The notes beneath the pieces are model-generated. The model saw nothing but the letters and a program-made list of their open reading frames with translations. It was not told the DNA's origin and made no database searches. The position numbers were made by a program, and so were the translations under genes. This document shows positions 1-7,633 of a stretch of DNA of 64,000 nucleotides, piece by piece. This DNA is from Janibacter melonis. Lineage in GTDB: Bacteria; Actinomycetota; Actinomycetes; Actinomycetales; Dermatophilaceae. The number at the start of each line of letters is the position of its first letter. Position 1 is the stretch's first letter. Where the stretch lies: the NCBI RefSeq assembly GCF_020567375.1, contig NZ_JAJBZM010000003.1, positions 124,001 to 188,000 of the forward strand, written 5' to 3'.

Positions 1-900
1 ACCGGCGGGCCAGCGTCGACGGGGGTCTGGCCCGGCCTCGGGGCCTGCGGCCAGGGCGGCGGAGATCGCCGCGAGGTTGATGGCGTGGGCGCCGAAGGGC
101 GCGGCCGCCGCCGTCGCGACGCCGGCGTAGAGGAGCGGCGGGCGCGGGTCGGGCTCGTAGCCGAAGGAGCGGAGCACGGCCAGGCCGGGCAGGTTCTGGC
201 TCGTCGTCGTGACGACGACGAGCGGCACGGCGATGGCGAGCAGGGCGCCCGGGTCGAGCACCGGGGTGGTCCAGGTGAGCACCGGGGCGAGGTCGTGCAT
301 GTCGAGGTCGCCGGGCGACCCGGCGACGAGCACGACGACGACCGCGGCGACGAGGGCCAGGGGCACCGCCCACCGGCGCACGAGCACGAGGGCGAGCGCC
401 CACACCACGACGACGGGGGCGATGACGGCCGGGTCGGCGGCGAGGGCACGGAAGGGGGCGACGCACAGGACGAGCAGCACCCCGGCGAGCATCGCGCTCG
501 CGAGCTCGGTGGGGATCGCCGCGACGAGCCGGGCCAGCGGGCGCACGAGGGCGAGCAGCGCGAGCAGCAGGCCGGTGGCGAGGAAGGCCCCGACGGCTGC
601 CGGCCACCCGCCCGCCGGGACGGCCGCGCTGGCCAGGAGGGCGGCCCCCGGGGTCGACCAGGCGAGGGTGATCGGCATCCGGGTGCGCCAGCTGAAGACG
701 ACGCAGCCCAGCCCCATCGTCAGCGAGAGCAGGGTGAGGCCGGAGGTCGCCTCGGCGGGGCTCGCGCCGACCGCGCTGAGACCGGCGAGGACGACGGCGA
801 AGGAGCTCGTGTAGCCCACGAGCCCGCAGACGACGCCGGCCACGAGGGCGTGGCTGCGCGCGGTCTCGGTGGCCTCGTCGGCGGGTGCGGTGCCGGTCAT
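1..900 (-). CDS. benE: Benzoate/H+ symporter BenE-like transporter (3' end outside window)
   Basis: This is a polytopic membrane protein of the BenE family, known as proton-coupled benzoate importers. The ATG lies at 898-900 and the frame stays open for 300 codons to the window edge, so the C-terminus is missing. The N-terminal third is a run of hydrophobic helices beginning after about 18 polar residues. Near the cut end the family signature APFGAHAINLAAI is readable. Start codon choice is simple because no earlier in-frame start is close. No aromatic catabolic genes lie beside it in the window, so benzoate as substrate rests on family membership alone. It is divergent from the small SOS-box gene at 1025. 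Confidence 0.88.
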   Translation of the reverse strand, partial: MTGTAPADEATETARSHALVAGVVCGLVGYTSSFAVVLAGLSAVGASPAEATSGLTLLSLTMGLGCVVFSWRTRMPITLAWSTPGAALLASAAVPAGGWPAAVGAFLATGLLLALLALVRPLARLVAAIPTELASAMLAGVLLVLCVAPFRALAADPAVIAPVVVVWALALVLVRRWAVPLALVAAVVVVLVAGSPGDLDMHDLAPVLTWTTPVLDPGALLAIAVPLVVVTTTSQNLPGLAVLRSFGYEPDPRPPLLYAGVATAAAAPFGAHAINLAAISAALAAGPEAGPDPRRRWPAG

Positions 901-985
901 GCGCGCAGTCTTGCGCGTGCGGCGCGGGGGAGGGGCACGCGTCCGGCCGGTTCGTCCGCCTGGTCGTGCGCCCGGCCGACGATCA

Positions 986-1003
986 GTCGAACACGTGTTC
1001 GAC
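986..1003. promoter_or_regulatory. Perfect LexA (SOS) box
   Basis: An 18-bp perfect palindrome, GTCGAACACGTGTTCGAC, contains TCGAAC-N4-GTTCGA, the known actinobacterial LexA operator core (987-1002). It ends 21 nt before the ATG at 1025 and 86 nt upstream of the divergent benE start. Its position fits repression of the small gene; an effect on benE is possible but less likely. Confidence 0.85.
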
Positions 1004-1024
1004 AGGGTGTGGGAGCATCGGGCG

Positions 1025-1312
1025 ATGAGCAGGGCGCGGTGGCACGAGCAGTGGCCCCCGCAGCGCCCCCGGCACGTGTGGGTCCGCCCCTCCGGCGAGC
1101 CTGGGGCGCAGCCGCGCCAGGGGCTGCTCCTGCGGTGGGAGCGAGACCGCCCGCGGGGCAGGTGGCTCGCGCTCGTCGTGGTCGTCGACGGGGGCGAGCT
1201 GCGCCTCGTCGTCGTTGCCGCCGACCGCCTCGCCCCGGTCGAGTCCGACCCGAACCGCGTGCTCTCGCGAGACGCTGCCGTGGTGCGCGGCCTGCGCCGA
1301 CCGGGCCGGTGA
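1025..1312 (+). CDS. Small conserved hypothetical protein, probably LexA-controlled
   Basis: This 95-residue protein is rich in Trp, Arg and Pro at the N-terminus (MSRARWHEQWPPQRPRHVWV), followed by a predicted beta-rich core with hydrophobic stretches (LALVVVVDGG, LRLVVVAAD). There is no signal peptide or membrane helix. The ATG at 1025 is chosen because the LexA palindrome lies just upstream; a longer in-frame reading from 869 would run through the operator. From memory, similar short W/R-rich proteins occur near the SOS mutasome genes imuB and dnaE2 of actinobacteria, but those genes are not here. Function is unknown; the regulation is the strongest clue, pointing to DNA-damage response. 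Confidence 0.7.
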   Translation: MSRARWHEQWPPQRPRHVWVRPSGEPGAQPRQGLLLRWERDRPRGRWLALVVVVDGGELRLVVVAADRLAPVESDPNRVLSRDAAVVRGLRRPGR

Positions 1313-1459
1313 CGGGGCATGTCGGCGCGGGTGGGTGGTGGATCCTGGCGACGAAAAAGGTGGGCCGAGGGGGTCCCGCACGACCGCCGTCCTGTCCTAT
1401 CTTTGTCCAATCCTTTCGTGGGTGCTCACGAGCCGACCTGCGGCGGGACCCTCCCCCCG

Positions 1460-1501
1460 GGAGCAGGTGGGCCCGTGGCTCGACACGGGCCCACCTGCTC
1501 C
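1460..1501 (-). terminator. Terminator hairpin after the VOC gene
   Basis: A perfect 18-bp stem (1460-1477 with 1484-1501) with a 6-nt loop sits 4 nt beyond the stop codon of the minus-strand VOC gene. There is no strong U tract, as is common for high-GC terminators. Confidence 0.75.
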
Positions 1502-1505
1502 GCGG

Positions 1506-1964
1506 TCAGCCCCGGGCAGGGGCGACGTCAACCACCCAGGTGACCCCGAAGCGGTCGGTGAGCATCCCGAAGCCGGGGCTCCACGCGGACTCGGCGAGGG
1601 GCTCGATCACCTCGGCTCCCTGCACGAGCGCCTCCCAGCACGTCGTGACCTCCTCGAGCGTGCCGCCGCGCACCGACTGGAAGAACGTGCGGTCGGTGAC
1701 GGTCGCCCCGTCCTCGCGCGTCGTCGTGCCCGCCGTCGGCGCGACGTCGGTGCTGTCCTGCCCGGGGATGTCGTAGGCCATGAGCCGCACGGGCCCGTCG
1801 AGCTGGCCGAAGACGACCTTGTCGGCGCCAGGTGCCCCTACCGGCATCCCCGTGTCGGCGTACGTCGCACGGGTGACCTCGCCGCCGAAGACCTCCTGGT
1901 AGAAGTCGAGGGCCTGGCTCGCGGTGCCCCGGAAGTTGAGATGGGTCGTGGTGGTGAGGGTCAT
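1506..1964 (-). CDS. VOC-family (PhnB/glyoxalase-like) protein
   Basis: This 152-residue protein of the vicinal-oxygen-chelate superfamily is of the PhnB/3-demethylubiquinone methyltransferase-like type. Family marks are the start TTTHLNFRGTASQALDFYQ, the loop GGEVTRATYADTG and the C-terminal FGMLTDRFGVTWVVD strand, which together give the usual paired beta-alpha-beta-beta-beta fold. Members are often dimers binding small ligands or metals, and substrate cannot be inferred. It starts with ATG (1962-1964), is divergent from the WYL regulator at 2068, and ends in a strong hairpin. The divergent arrangement makes the WYL protein a candidate regulator. Confidence 0.88.
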   Translation of the reverse strand: MTLTTTTHLNFRGTASQALDFYQEVFGGEVTRATYADTGMPVGAPGADKVVFGQLDGPVRLMAYDIPGQDSTDVAPTAGTTTREDGATVTDRTFFQSVRGGTLEEVTTCWEALVQGAEVIEPLAESAWSPGFGMLTDRFGVTWVVDVAPARG

Positions 1965-2067
1965 GCCCGTCCTCCGTCTGGTCGTGGTGGCGGCGACCTG
2001 CCGCCGAGGACGACGGTGCCAGGGGTAGAGGTCAGATCCGGTCCGCTACCTGCGCGAGGATGGCGTC

Positions 2068-3012
2068 ATGACCGCGAGCCCCTCTCGGATGCTGTCCCTG
2101 CTCTCGCTGCTCCAGACCCGTCGCGACTGGTCGGGGCAGGCGCTCGCCGAGCGGCTGGGCGTCACCCCTCGCACGGTGCGCCGCGACGTCACCCGGCTGC
2201 GCGACCTCGGCTACCGCATCTCCGCGACGAAGGGGCCGGACGGGGGATACCGCCTCGCAGCGGGCTCCCAGATGCCGCCGCTGCTCCTCGACGACGAGCA
2301 GGCCGTGGCCGTCGCCGTGGCCCTGCGCGCCGCCGCCACGACGGGCGTCGACCTCGAGGAGGCCGCGGCCCGCGCGCTCGCGACGGTGCAGCAGGTGATG
2401 CCCGCGCGGCTGCGCCACCGGGTGGAGGGCATCCGCTTCGACGGTGTCGGGCCGGGTGCGCAGGTCGCGCCCGCGGTGCTCGAGGCGGTGAGCGTCGCCG
2501 TGCGGGAGCAGCGGGTCCTGCGGATGCGGTACCGGGGTGCGCTGGAGGTCCGGCGTGCCGAGCCGCACGCGGTCGTCGTCCGGGGGAGCCGCTGGTACCT
2601 CGTCGCGTGGGACCTCGACGTGGCGGACTGGCGCATCTTCCGTCTCGACCACCTCGAGCCCCGCTCCCCGGCGGGCGCTCGCTTCGTGCCGCGCGCGATC
2701 CCCACCGGCGACGCCTCGACCTTCGTCCAGGCCCGGGCGAAGGGGGCGCAGACCGAGGACGTCTGGCCGTGCAGCGGGCAGGTCCTCGTCGACCTGCCGC
2801 TGGCCGCGGTGGCCCGGTGGGCGGGCGACGGGCAGGTCGAGGCGGTGTCGCCGACACGCACACTGCTCACCGTCGGGTCGTGGTCGTGGACGGGTCTGCT
2901 GGCCCACGTCCTGAAGTTCGACGCCCCCTTCGCCGTCGTCGGTCCCGAGCCGCTGCGGCTCGCCGCGGCCGAGCTCTCCGGGCGCCTCGCGAGCGCGTCC
3001 TCGCCGCCCTGA
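2068..3012 (+). CDS. WYL-domain transcriptional regulator (YafY type)
   Basis: The 314-residue protein has an N-terminal DeoR/HTH_11-like winged helix (about residues 5-60; RLGVTPRTVRRDVTRLRDLGY is the helix-turn-helix) and a WYL domain around residues 135-210 carrying SRWYLVAWDLD. A C-terminal WCX-like extension follows. WYL regulators bind a ligand, often nucleic acid or nucleotide, through the WYL fold; the ligand here is unknown. The ATG at 2068 opens straight into the helix-turn-helix. It is divergent from the VOC gene, with about 100 nt between them, and ends in a CGAAGGGGG-type hairpin shared with the convergent DUF3817 gene. Confidence 0.9.
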   Translation: MTASPSRMLSLLSLLQTRRDWSGQALAERLGVTPRTVRRDVTRLRDLGYRISATKGPDGGYRLAAGSQMPPLLLDDEQAVAVAVALRAAATTGVDLEEAAARALATVQQVMPARLRHRVEGIRFDGVGPGAQVAPAVLEAVSVAVREQRVLRMRYRGALEVRRAEPHAVVVRGSRWYLVAWDLDVADWRIFRLDHLEPRSPAGARFVPRAIPTGDASTFVQARAKGAQTEDVWPCSGQVLVDLPLAAVARWAGDGQVEAVSPTRTLLTVGSWSWTGLLAHVLKFDAPFAVVGPEPLRLAAAELSGRLASASSPP

Positions 3013-3016
3013 GCGC

Positions 3017-3034
3017 CCCCCTTCGCGAAGGGGG
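3017..3034. terminator. Bidirectional terminator palindrome
   Basis: CCCCCTTCG and CGAAGGGGG abut to form a perfect 18-bp palindrome between the convergent WYL gene (ends 3012) and DUF3817 gene (ends 3040). It is built from two copies of the genome's recurrent 9-mer. Confidence 0.6.
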
Positions 3035-3039
3035 TCCGC

Positions 3040-3516
3040 TCAGCTCTTCGGGACCGGAGGGCCGACGAGGAGCAGGACCGCGGTCACCGCGGCGATGCCG
3101 ACGAGCGCGACGACGAGACCCAGGAGGGGGCGCGCCAGCGCGGCGGCGAGGACCCGCTCGGGGGCGGAGGTCGGGCGCTGGCCGCCCGCCCCGAGCCGCC
3201 ACTGCTGCCCGACGAGGTGGTCGCGCTCGACGCGGCGCTCGAACCACAGGGTGAGCCACGGCGGGATCGCACTCGCGAGCGCCGTGAGGGCGGTCCGGGG
3301 GCTCCACCGCTGGTCGACCCACAGGGCCACGCAGGTGAGGACGTAGGCGATGAAGACGACGCCGTGGAGCATCCCGCCGACGCGCACGCCGAGCTCGGTG
3401 GTCTTCGTGACGTACTTGAGCACCATCCCGACGACGAGGAGGGTCCACGTCACCGCCTCGGCGGTCGCGACGATCCGGAAGAGGCGCAGGGGAGAGGGCA
3501 GGTGCACGCCCCCCAT
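3040..3516 (-). CDS. DUF3817 integral membrane protein
   Basis: This protein of about 158 residues has the DUF3817 signature: SPLRLFRIVATAEAVTWTLL, then GMLHGVVFIAYVLTCVALW, with three N-terminal membrane helices. A polar stretch and a last hydrophobic helix (LLGLVVALVGIAAVTAVLLLV) extend it beyond the usual family length near 100 residues. Role is unknown; members are small actinobacterial inner-membrane proteins. The ATG at 3516 is almost touched by the purine run GGGAGG, so a GTG nine bases later (3507), at proper spacing, is also plausible. Confidence 0.82.
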   Translation of the reverse strand: MGGVHLPSPLRLFRIVATAEAVTWTLLVVGMVLKYVTKTTELGVRVGGMLHGVVFIAYVLTCVALWVDQRWSPRTALTALASAIPPWLTLWFERRVERDHLVGQQWRLGAGGQRPTSAPERVLAAALARPLLGLVVALVGIAAVTAVLLLVGPPVPKS

Positions 3517-3582
3517 CCTCCCGGACCGCCCCCGGCCGACGGCGGCTGGGTCCGCACGCCCCGCTCGGGTTAGAGTGGGCGC

Positions 3583-3670
3583 GGCACCCCACGTGGTGGT
3601 ACCTCACTGAACTCCCCCAGGGCGGGAACGCAGCAAGGGCAGGTGAGCTCTTCCAGGTACGTGGGGTGTC
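3583..3670 (+). ncRNA. ffs: Signal recognition particle 4.5S-type RNA
   Basis: This is the RNA scaffold of the bacterial SRP, which binds Ffh and directs ribosomes making membrane proteins to FtsY. The conserved domain IV is readable: CTGAACTCCCCCAGG, then GGGAACGCAGCAAGGGCAGGT. The ends pair as a long helix (GGCACCCCACGT with ACGTGGGGTGTC), giving a short RNA of about 88 nt without an Alu domain. An upstream hexamer TAGAGT (3571-3576) sits about 6 nt before the RNA and fits a -10 element. It lies on the dnaX side of the conserved block, as in other actinobacteria. Confidence 0.95.
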
Positions 3671-3787
3671 TTCTCATGTCCGGGGACGTCCGCCGGGGGC
3701 TCGGGTGGGTCACGTCACCCTGGGCGGAGCCCGAAGGGGGAGCGCGTCACCGCGCGACATCGCCGCGCGGCGCCTAGTTTCTCCCCT

Positions 3788-5788
3788 ATGACGGCTCTCG
3801 CGCCGGGAGCCAGCGCTCTCCGGCCCCTCGACTCCCCGGCGCGGCCCCGGTACCTGCCGCTGTGGTCCTGGCCGGTCGTCGCGCTGCTCGTCGTCGTGGC
3901 CGGTGTCGTGGGGGTCGGCCTCGCCCCGCAGGGCAGCCGCGTCGCGGTCTGGTGGCCGGCTGCCGGGATCGCCGTCCTCTTCCTCGTGCTCACGCAGCCC
4001 CGGCGCCGGTGGGCGGGGCTGCTCCTCGTCCTCGGCGCCACGGCTCTGGCGAACGCGATCGGCGGGCGCCCCCCGCTGGCCGCCCTGTGCTTCGGGGTGG
4101 CCAACGCGGCGGAGGCCTTCGTCGTGACGGCGCTGCTCGCCCGCCGCGGCCGGCCGCGCTTCGAGCTGCGCAGCCTCGCCTCGGCGATCTACTTCTGCCT
4201 CGCCGTCGTCGCCGGCGCCGTCGTCGTCGGCCTCCTCGCGGGCGCGACCATCGCCGGCCTGGAGGACGGGGCCTTCTGGTCCACGGCGGCCTACGTCGCT
4301 GCCTCCCATGCCGCGGCAGTCGTCATGATCGCCCCCTTCGCCCTCTTCCCGCGGCGGGTGCCGGTGCGGGCCAGCCGGCTCGAGCTCGCGCTGCACGCCG
4401 TCGCCCTCGCAGCGGTCATCGCCCTCGTCTTCCGCGACGGGGCCGACCTGCCGCTGGCCTTCCTGCCCTACCCGGTGCTGGCGTGGGCGGCCTTCCGCTT
4501 CCCCGTCCGGGTCGTCGCCGTGCAGACGCTGCTCGCGTCGTGCGCCATCCTCGGGCTCACGATCGCCGGCGGCGGGCCCTTCAACCACGAGGGGCTCGAC
4601 CTCGCCGTGCGCGCCGCGCTCGCCGAGACCTTCCTCGTGACCTTCGCGGGCTTCTCCGTCGTCATCAGCGCAGCCCAGTACGAGCTGCGCGACACGACCC
4701 GTCGGCTCGCCGCGACCTCGCGGCTGCTCTCGGGCAGCCTCCTCGAGGCATCGGTCGGGCTGGCCATCGCGCAGCGGCGTGCGGACGGCCGCGTGCGGGT
4801 CGGCTGGTCGAACCCGACGGCGGCGGCCCTCGTGGGCGAGGGCGCCGAGAGGTCCTGGCAGGGCCCGCTCGCCGACGCCGCGGACGAGGCCCTGCGCTCC
4901 GGCGAGCCCGTGACGGTCGAGCTCGACGAGCGCACCCTCACCGTCGCCGCCAACCTCGTGCCCGACGAGCCCGACCACTTCTCCGTCCAGCTCGTCGACG
5001 TCACGGAGCCGCTGCGGATGCAGGCGGCGACCCTGGCCGCCGAGCAGGAGCAGCAGGCCGCCCGGGTCACCCGGGCGGACCTCGAGCGCCAGCGCGAGGA
5101 CTTCGTCGCCACGACGAGCCACGAGCTGCGCACCCCCATCGCGAGCATCGTCGGCTACGTCGAGCTCCTCGAGGACTCGCCGCGCCTGACCGACCGGGAG
5201 CGCGGGTGGCTCGAGGTCGTCACGCGCAACGCCGACCGGCTCTCGGCCCTCGTCGAGGACCTGCTCGCCATCGGGCAGATCGCGGCCGACCGCGACGGGG
5301 TCGAGCCTCGGGAGATCGAGCTCGGGCCCTTCGTCACCGAGGTGCTCGGCAACGTCCGGGTGCTCGCCGACCGCAAGGAGATGACGCTCGACGTCGCCGG
5401 GTGCGCGGGGACGGCGCACGCTGACCCCGACGACCTCACGAGGATGCTCACCAACCTCCTGGCCAACGCGGTGAAGTTCACCCCGCCCCGGGGGAGGGTG
5501 ACGACCCGCACCGTCGAGCACGAGGACGGCACCGTGGGCGTCGTCGTCAGCGACACCGGGCCCGGCATGCGACCCGAGGAGCTCGAGCACGCCTTCGACC
5601 GCTTCTACCGCGCCCCGGTGGCCGAGCGTGACGCGGTGCCGGGCACCGGGCTCGGGCTGGCAATCGTCTCCGAGCTGGCGGCCCGCAACCACGGCTCGGT
5701 CGCGCTCGCGTCGCCCGAGGGCGGCGGGCTCGTCGCCACGCTGACCCTCCCCGGTCGAGGCCGCGCCGGGGTGCGCGAAACGGGGTGA
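3788..5788 (+). CDS. Membrane sensor histidine kinase (MASE1-like N-terminus)
   Basis: The 666-residue protein has about eight membrane helices in residues 20-300 resembling the MASE1 sensor region (WWPAAGIAVLFLV is typical). A PAS-like segment covers about 320-410 and a linker coiled coil about 415-435. Then come HisKA with the phosphoacceptor in TSHELRTP (His445) and HATPase_c with N box (LLANAVKFT), DTGPGM and GTGLGLAI. It should autophosphorylate in response to an unknown membrane or intracellular cue. No response regulator is adjacent, so it is an orphan kinase here. A TAGTTT hexamer ends 7 nt before the ATG, suggesting a leaderless mRNA. Confidence 0.9.
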   Translation: MTALAPGASALRPLDSPARPRYLPLWSWPVVALLVVVAGVVGVGLAPQGSRVAVWWPAAGIAVLFLVLTQPRRRWAGLLLVLGATALANAIGGRPPLAALCFGVANAAEAFVVTALLARRGRPRFELRSLASAIYFCLAVVAGAVVVGLLAGATIAGLEDGAFWSTAAYVAASHAAAVVMIAPFALFPRRVPVRASRLELALHAVALAAVIALVFRDGADLPLAFLPYPVLAWAAFRFPVRVVAVQTLLASCAILGLTIAGGGPFNHEGLDLAVRAALAETFLVTFAGFSVVISAAQYELRDTTRRLAATSRLLSGSLLEASVGLAIAQRRADGRVRVGWSNPTAAALVGEGAERSWQGPLADAADEALRSGEPVTVELDERTLTVAANLVPDEPDHFSVQLVDVTEPLRMQAATLAAEQEQQAARVTRADLERQREDFVATTSHELRTPIASIVGYVELLEDSPRLTDRERGWLEVVTRNADRLSALVEDLLAIGQIAADRDGVEPREIELGPFVTEVLGNVRVLADRKEMTLDVAGCAGTAHADPDDLTRMLTNLLANAVKFTPPRGRVTTRTVEHEDGTVGVVVSDTGPGMRPEELEHAFDRFYRAPVAERDAVPGTGLGLAIVSELAARNHGSVALASPEGGGLVATLTLPGRGRAGVRETG

Positions 5789-5871
5789 CGCTCGCCCGTC
5801 CTTCGGGCCTCCTGCTCGTTAGCGTGGCAGATCACGAGGTGGCCGTCCGGCCGCCCGGGACGGAGCAGGTC

Positions 5872-6894
5872 ATGAGATGGGTTCTGATCGGGCTGGCGAT
5901 CCTCGCCGTGCTCGTCATCATCGGGTTCGTCGTCTCCAGCGCGAAGAAGAAGCAGGCCGAGGCCAAGCGTCACGAGGCCGCCCGCATCCGGGACCGGGCC
6001 GCGGACCAGGAGATCGACCTGCGCGAGCAGCAGGCCGCCGCCGCGCACACCCAGGCCCAGGCCCAGGCCGCTCGCGCCGACGCCGAGCTCAAGGCTGCGG
6101 AGGCCGAGCGCCAGCGCGTCGAGGCCGAGCGTCTCGAGGGGCGCGCCGCCGACGAGGGCGACCGTCACTCGGTGCTGCAGGAGGCGCGCGACGAGGAGCT
6201 GCGTCGGGCCGACGCCCTCGACCCGGACGTCCGCACCGACAAGCACGGCAACCGCGTCGACGACGGGGCCGCCGACGGGCGTCGCGACGACGACCGGGAC
6301 GGCGACGGCTACCGCGACAGGGTCGTCGAGAGCGAGGACTCCTACGCCGACGACTCCTCGTCCGACTCCACGTCCCACCGGGCCGACCTCGCCGACGACC
6401 GCCGCGGGCCGGGTGCCGGCACGGCCGGCGCCGCCAGCGTGACGGGCGTTGCCGCGGGCCCGACCACCGCCGCGACCGGCGAGTCCGGGCCCGACACCTG
6501 GACCGCCGACCACGAGCAGCGCGTCGACGGCCCGCCGGTCCAGGACAGGGCCGCAGCCCAGGACGGCCCGCCCCCGCCCGCGACCCATGACGCGCCCCCG
6601 CCGGTGCAGGACGGCCCGCCGCCGCCCCCGCCCGGCCAGGGCGAGGCGCCGCCGCCCCCGCGCGAGGAGGGCTACGACGTCACCCGCACGAGCGACGCGA
6701 CGGCTCCCTCGGGCACCCCCGCGGACCACGACCTCGGCCGCGACGAGCACGACCTGCGCCGCGACGAGGACGGTCTGCGCCGCGACGAGCACGGCCGGCA
6801 CGCGGCCGACGGGCACGACGACCGCGGGCTCGGCGAGCGCATCAAGGACGGCGTCGACGACCTGCGGCACCGGGACGACGGCACGCCGCGCTGA
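5872..6894 (+). CDS. Membrane-anchored, disordered, repeat-containing hypothetical protein
   Basis: About 340 residues. A single N-terminal helix (RWVLIGLAILAVLVIIGFVV) anchors the protein. Next are a charged coiled coil rich in Ala, Glu and Gln (about residues 25-105), a Asp/Arg/Ser-rich low-complexity stretch, a proline-rich segment with runs of four to six Pro (about 220-270), and a C-terminal repeat LRRDE(H/D)(D/G) in three or four copies. No catalytic fold is visible. I chose ATG 5872 because of the GGAGCAGG ribosome site just before it; an earlier in-frame start at 5785 overlaps the kinase and lacks hydrophobic logic. It may be an envelope scaffold; the function is unknown. Confidence 0.72.
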   Translation: MRWVLIGLAILAVLVIIGFVVSSAKKKQAEAKRHEAARIRDRAADQEIDLREQQAAAAHTQAQAQAARADAELKAAEAERQRVEAERLEGRAADEGDRHSVLQEARDEELRRADALDPDVRTDKHGNRVDDGAADGRRDDDRDGDGYRDRVVESEDSYADDSSSDSTSHRADLADDRRGPGAGTAGAASVTGVAAGPTTAATGESGPDTWTADHEQRVDGPPVQDRAAAQDGPPPPATHDAPPPVQDGPPPPPPGQGEAPPPPREEGYDVTRTSDATAPSGTPADHDLGRDEHDLRRDEDGLRRDEHGRHAADGHDDRGLGERIKDGVDDLRHRDDGTPR

Positions 6895-6905
6895 TCCCCC
6901 TTCGC

Positions 6906-6939
6906 CCTCGGCCCGCCGCCCACCCGCGGCGGGCCGAGG
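6906..6939 (+). terminator. Terminator hairpin
   Basis: A 14-bp GC-rich stem (6906-6919 with 6926-6939) with a 6-nt loop lies 11 nt after the stop of the disordered membrane protein and ahead of the reductase gene. Confidence 0.6.
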
Positions 6940-7027
6940 CACGTCCGGGGCCAGGTGGGCCCACCCCCCGGTCCTGCGGCACGATGGCCCCACCAGCGAC
7001 GCGGCGCACCGCCGCAAGGAGGCACGG

Positions 7028-7594
7028 ATGAAGATCGGCATCATCGTCGGCAGCACCCGACCGGGTCGGCTCGGCGCCCAGGTGGCGCAGTGGGCCTACG
7101 ACACCGGGCAGGCCGCCGACCTCGGAGACGTCGAGCTCGAGCTCGTCGACCTCGCCGACTACGACCTCGACCTGCTCGACGACCCGGCCGTGCCCGGTGG
7201 CGCGAAGCGGCAGTACGCGAGCGAGAAGACGCGTCGGTGGAGCGAGAAGATCGACTCCCTCGACGCCTTCGTCTTCGTCACCCCCGAGTACAACCACGGG
7301 GTGCCCGCCGCTCTGAAGAACGCGGTCGACGTCATCTGGCCGGAGTGGAACCACAAGGCCGCGGGCGTGCTCGCGTACGGCTACGACGGCGGCACGCGTG
7401 CGGTCGAGCAGTGGCGCACGATCCTCCCGGCGGTCCACGTGCACGTCGTGCGCTCGCAGATCTCGCTGTCGCTGCACGGCGACTTCGAGGACGAGCAGAC
7501 CTTCGTGCCGGCGGAGCGCCGCGCGAAGGAGCTGCGCATCCTGCTCAAGGCCGTCGCCAAGCTTGGCGCGGCCGTCTCCACGCTGCGTGCATGA
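7028..7594 (+). CDS. NAD(P)H-dependent FMN reductase family protein
   Basis: The 188-residue flavodoxin-fold oxidoreductase carries the phosphate-binding loop GSTRPGR at residues 8-14 and the flavin-binding motif PEYNHGVPAALKNAVD in the middle, both diagnostic of the NADPH-dependent FMN reductase/azoreductase family. Such enzymes pass electrons from NAD(P)H through FMN to quinones, azo dyes or chromate; the true substrate here cannot be told. The ATG at 7028 has AAGGAGG seven bases upstream. It stands alone between a terminator and dnaX, so its context gives no pathway. Confidence 0.92.
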   Translation: MKIGIIVGSTRPGRLGAQVAQWAYDTGQAADLGDVELELVDLADYDLDLLDDPAVPGGAKRQYASEKTRRWSEKIDSLDAFVFVTPEYNHGVPAALKNAVDVIWPEWNHKAAGVLAYGYDGGTRAVEQWRTILPAVHVHVVRSQISLSLHGDFEDEQTFVPAERRAKELRILLKAVAKLGAAVSTLRA

Positions 7595-7633
7595 GCCCGC
7601 GGCGCTGACGGCCCGCCCGGATAGCCTCGCCCT

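Noticed and set aside
85-1776. Open frame of 563 codons on the plus strand across benE and the VOC gene
   Set aside because: It is antisense to two recognisable genes and runs through the LexA operator; composition is a GC artefact.
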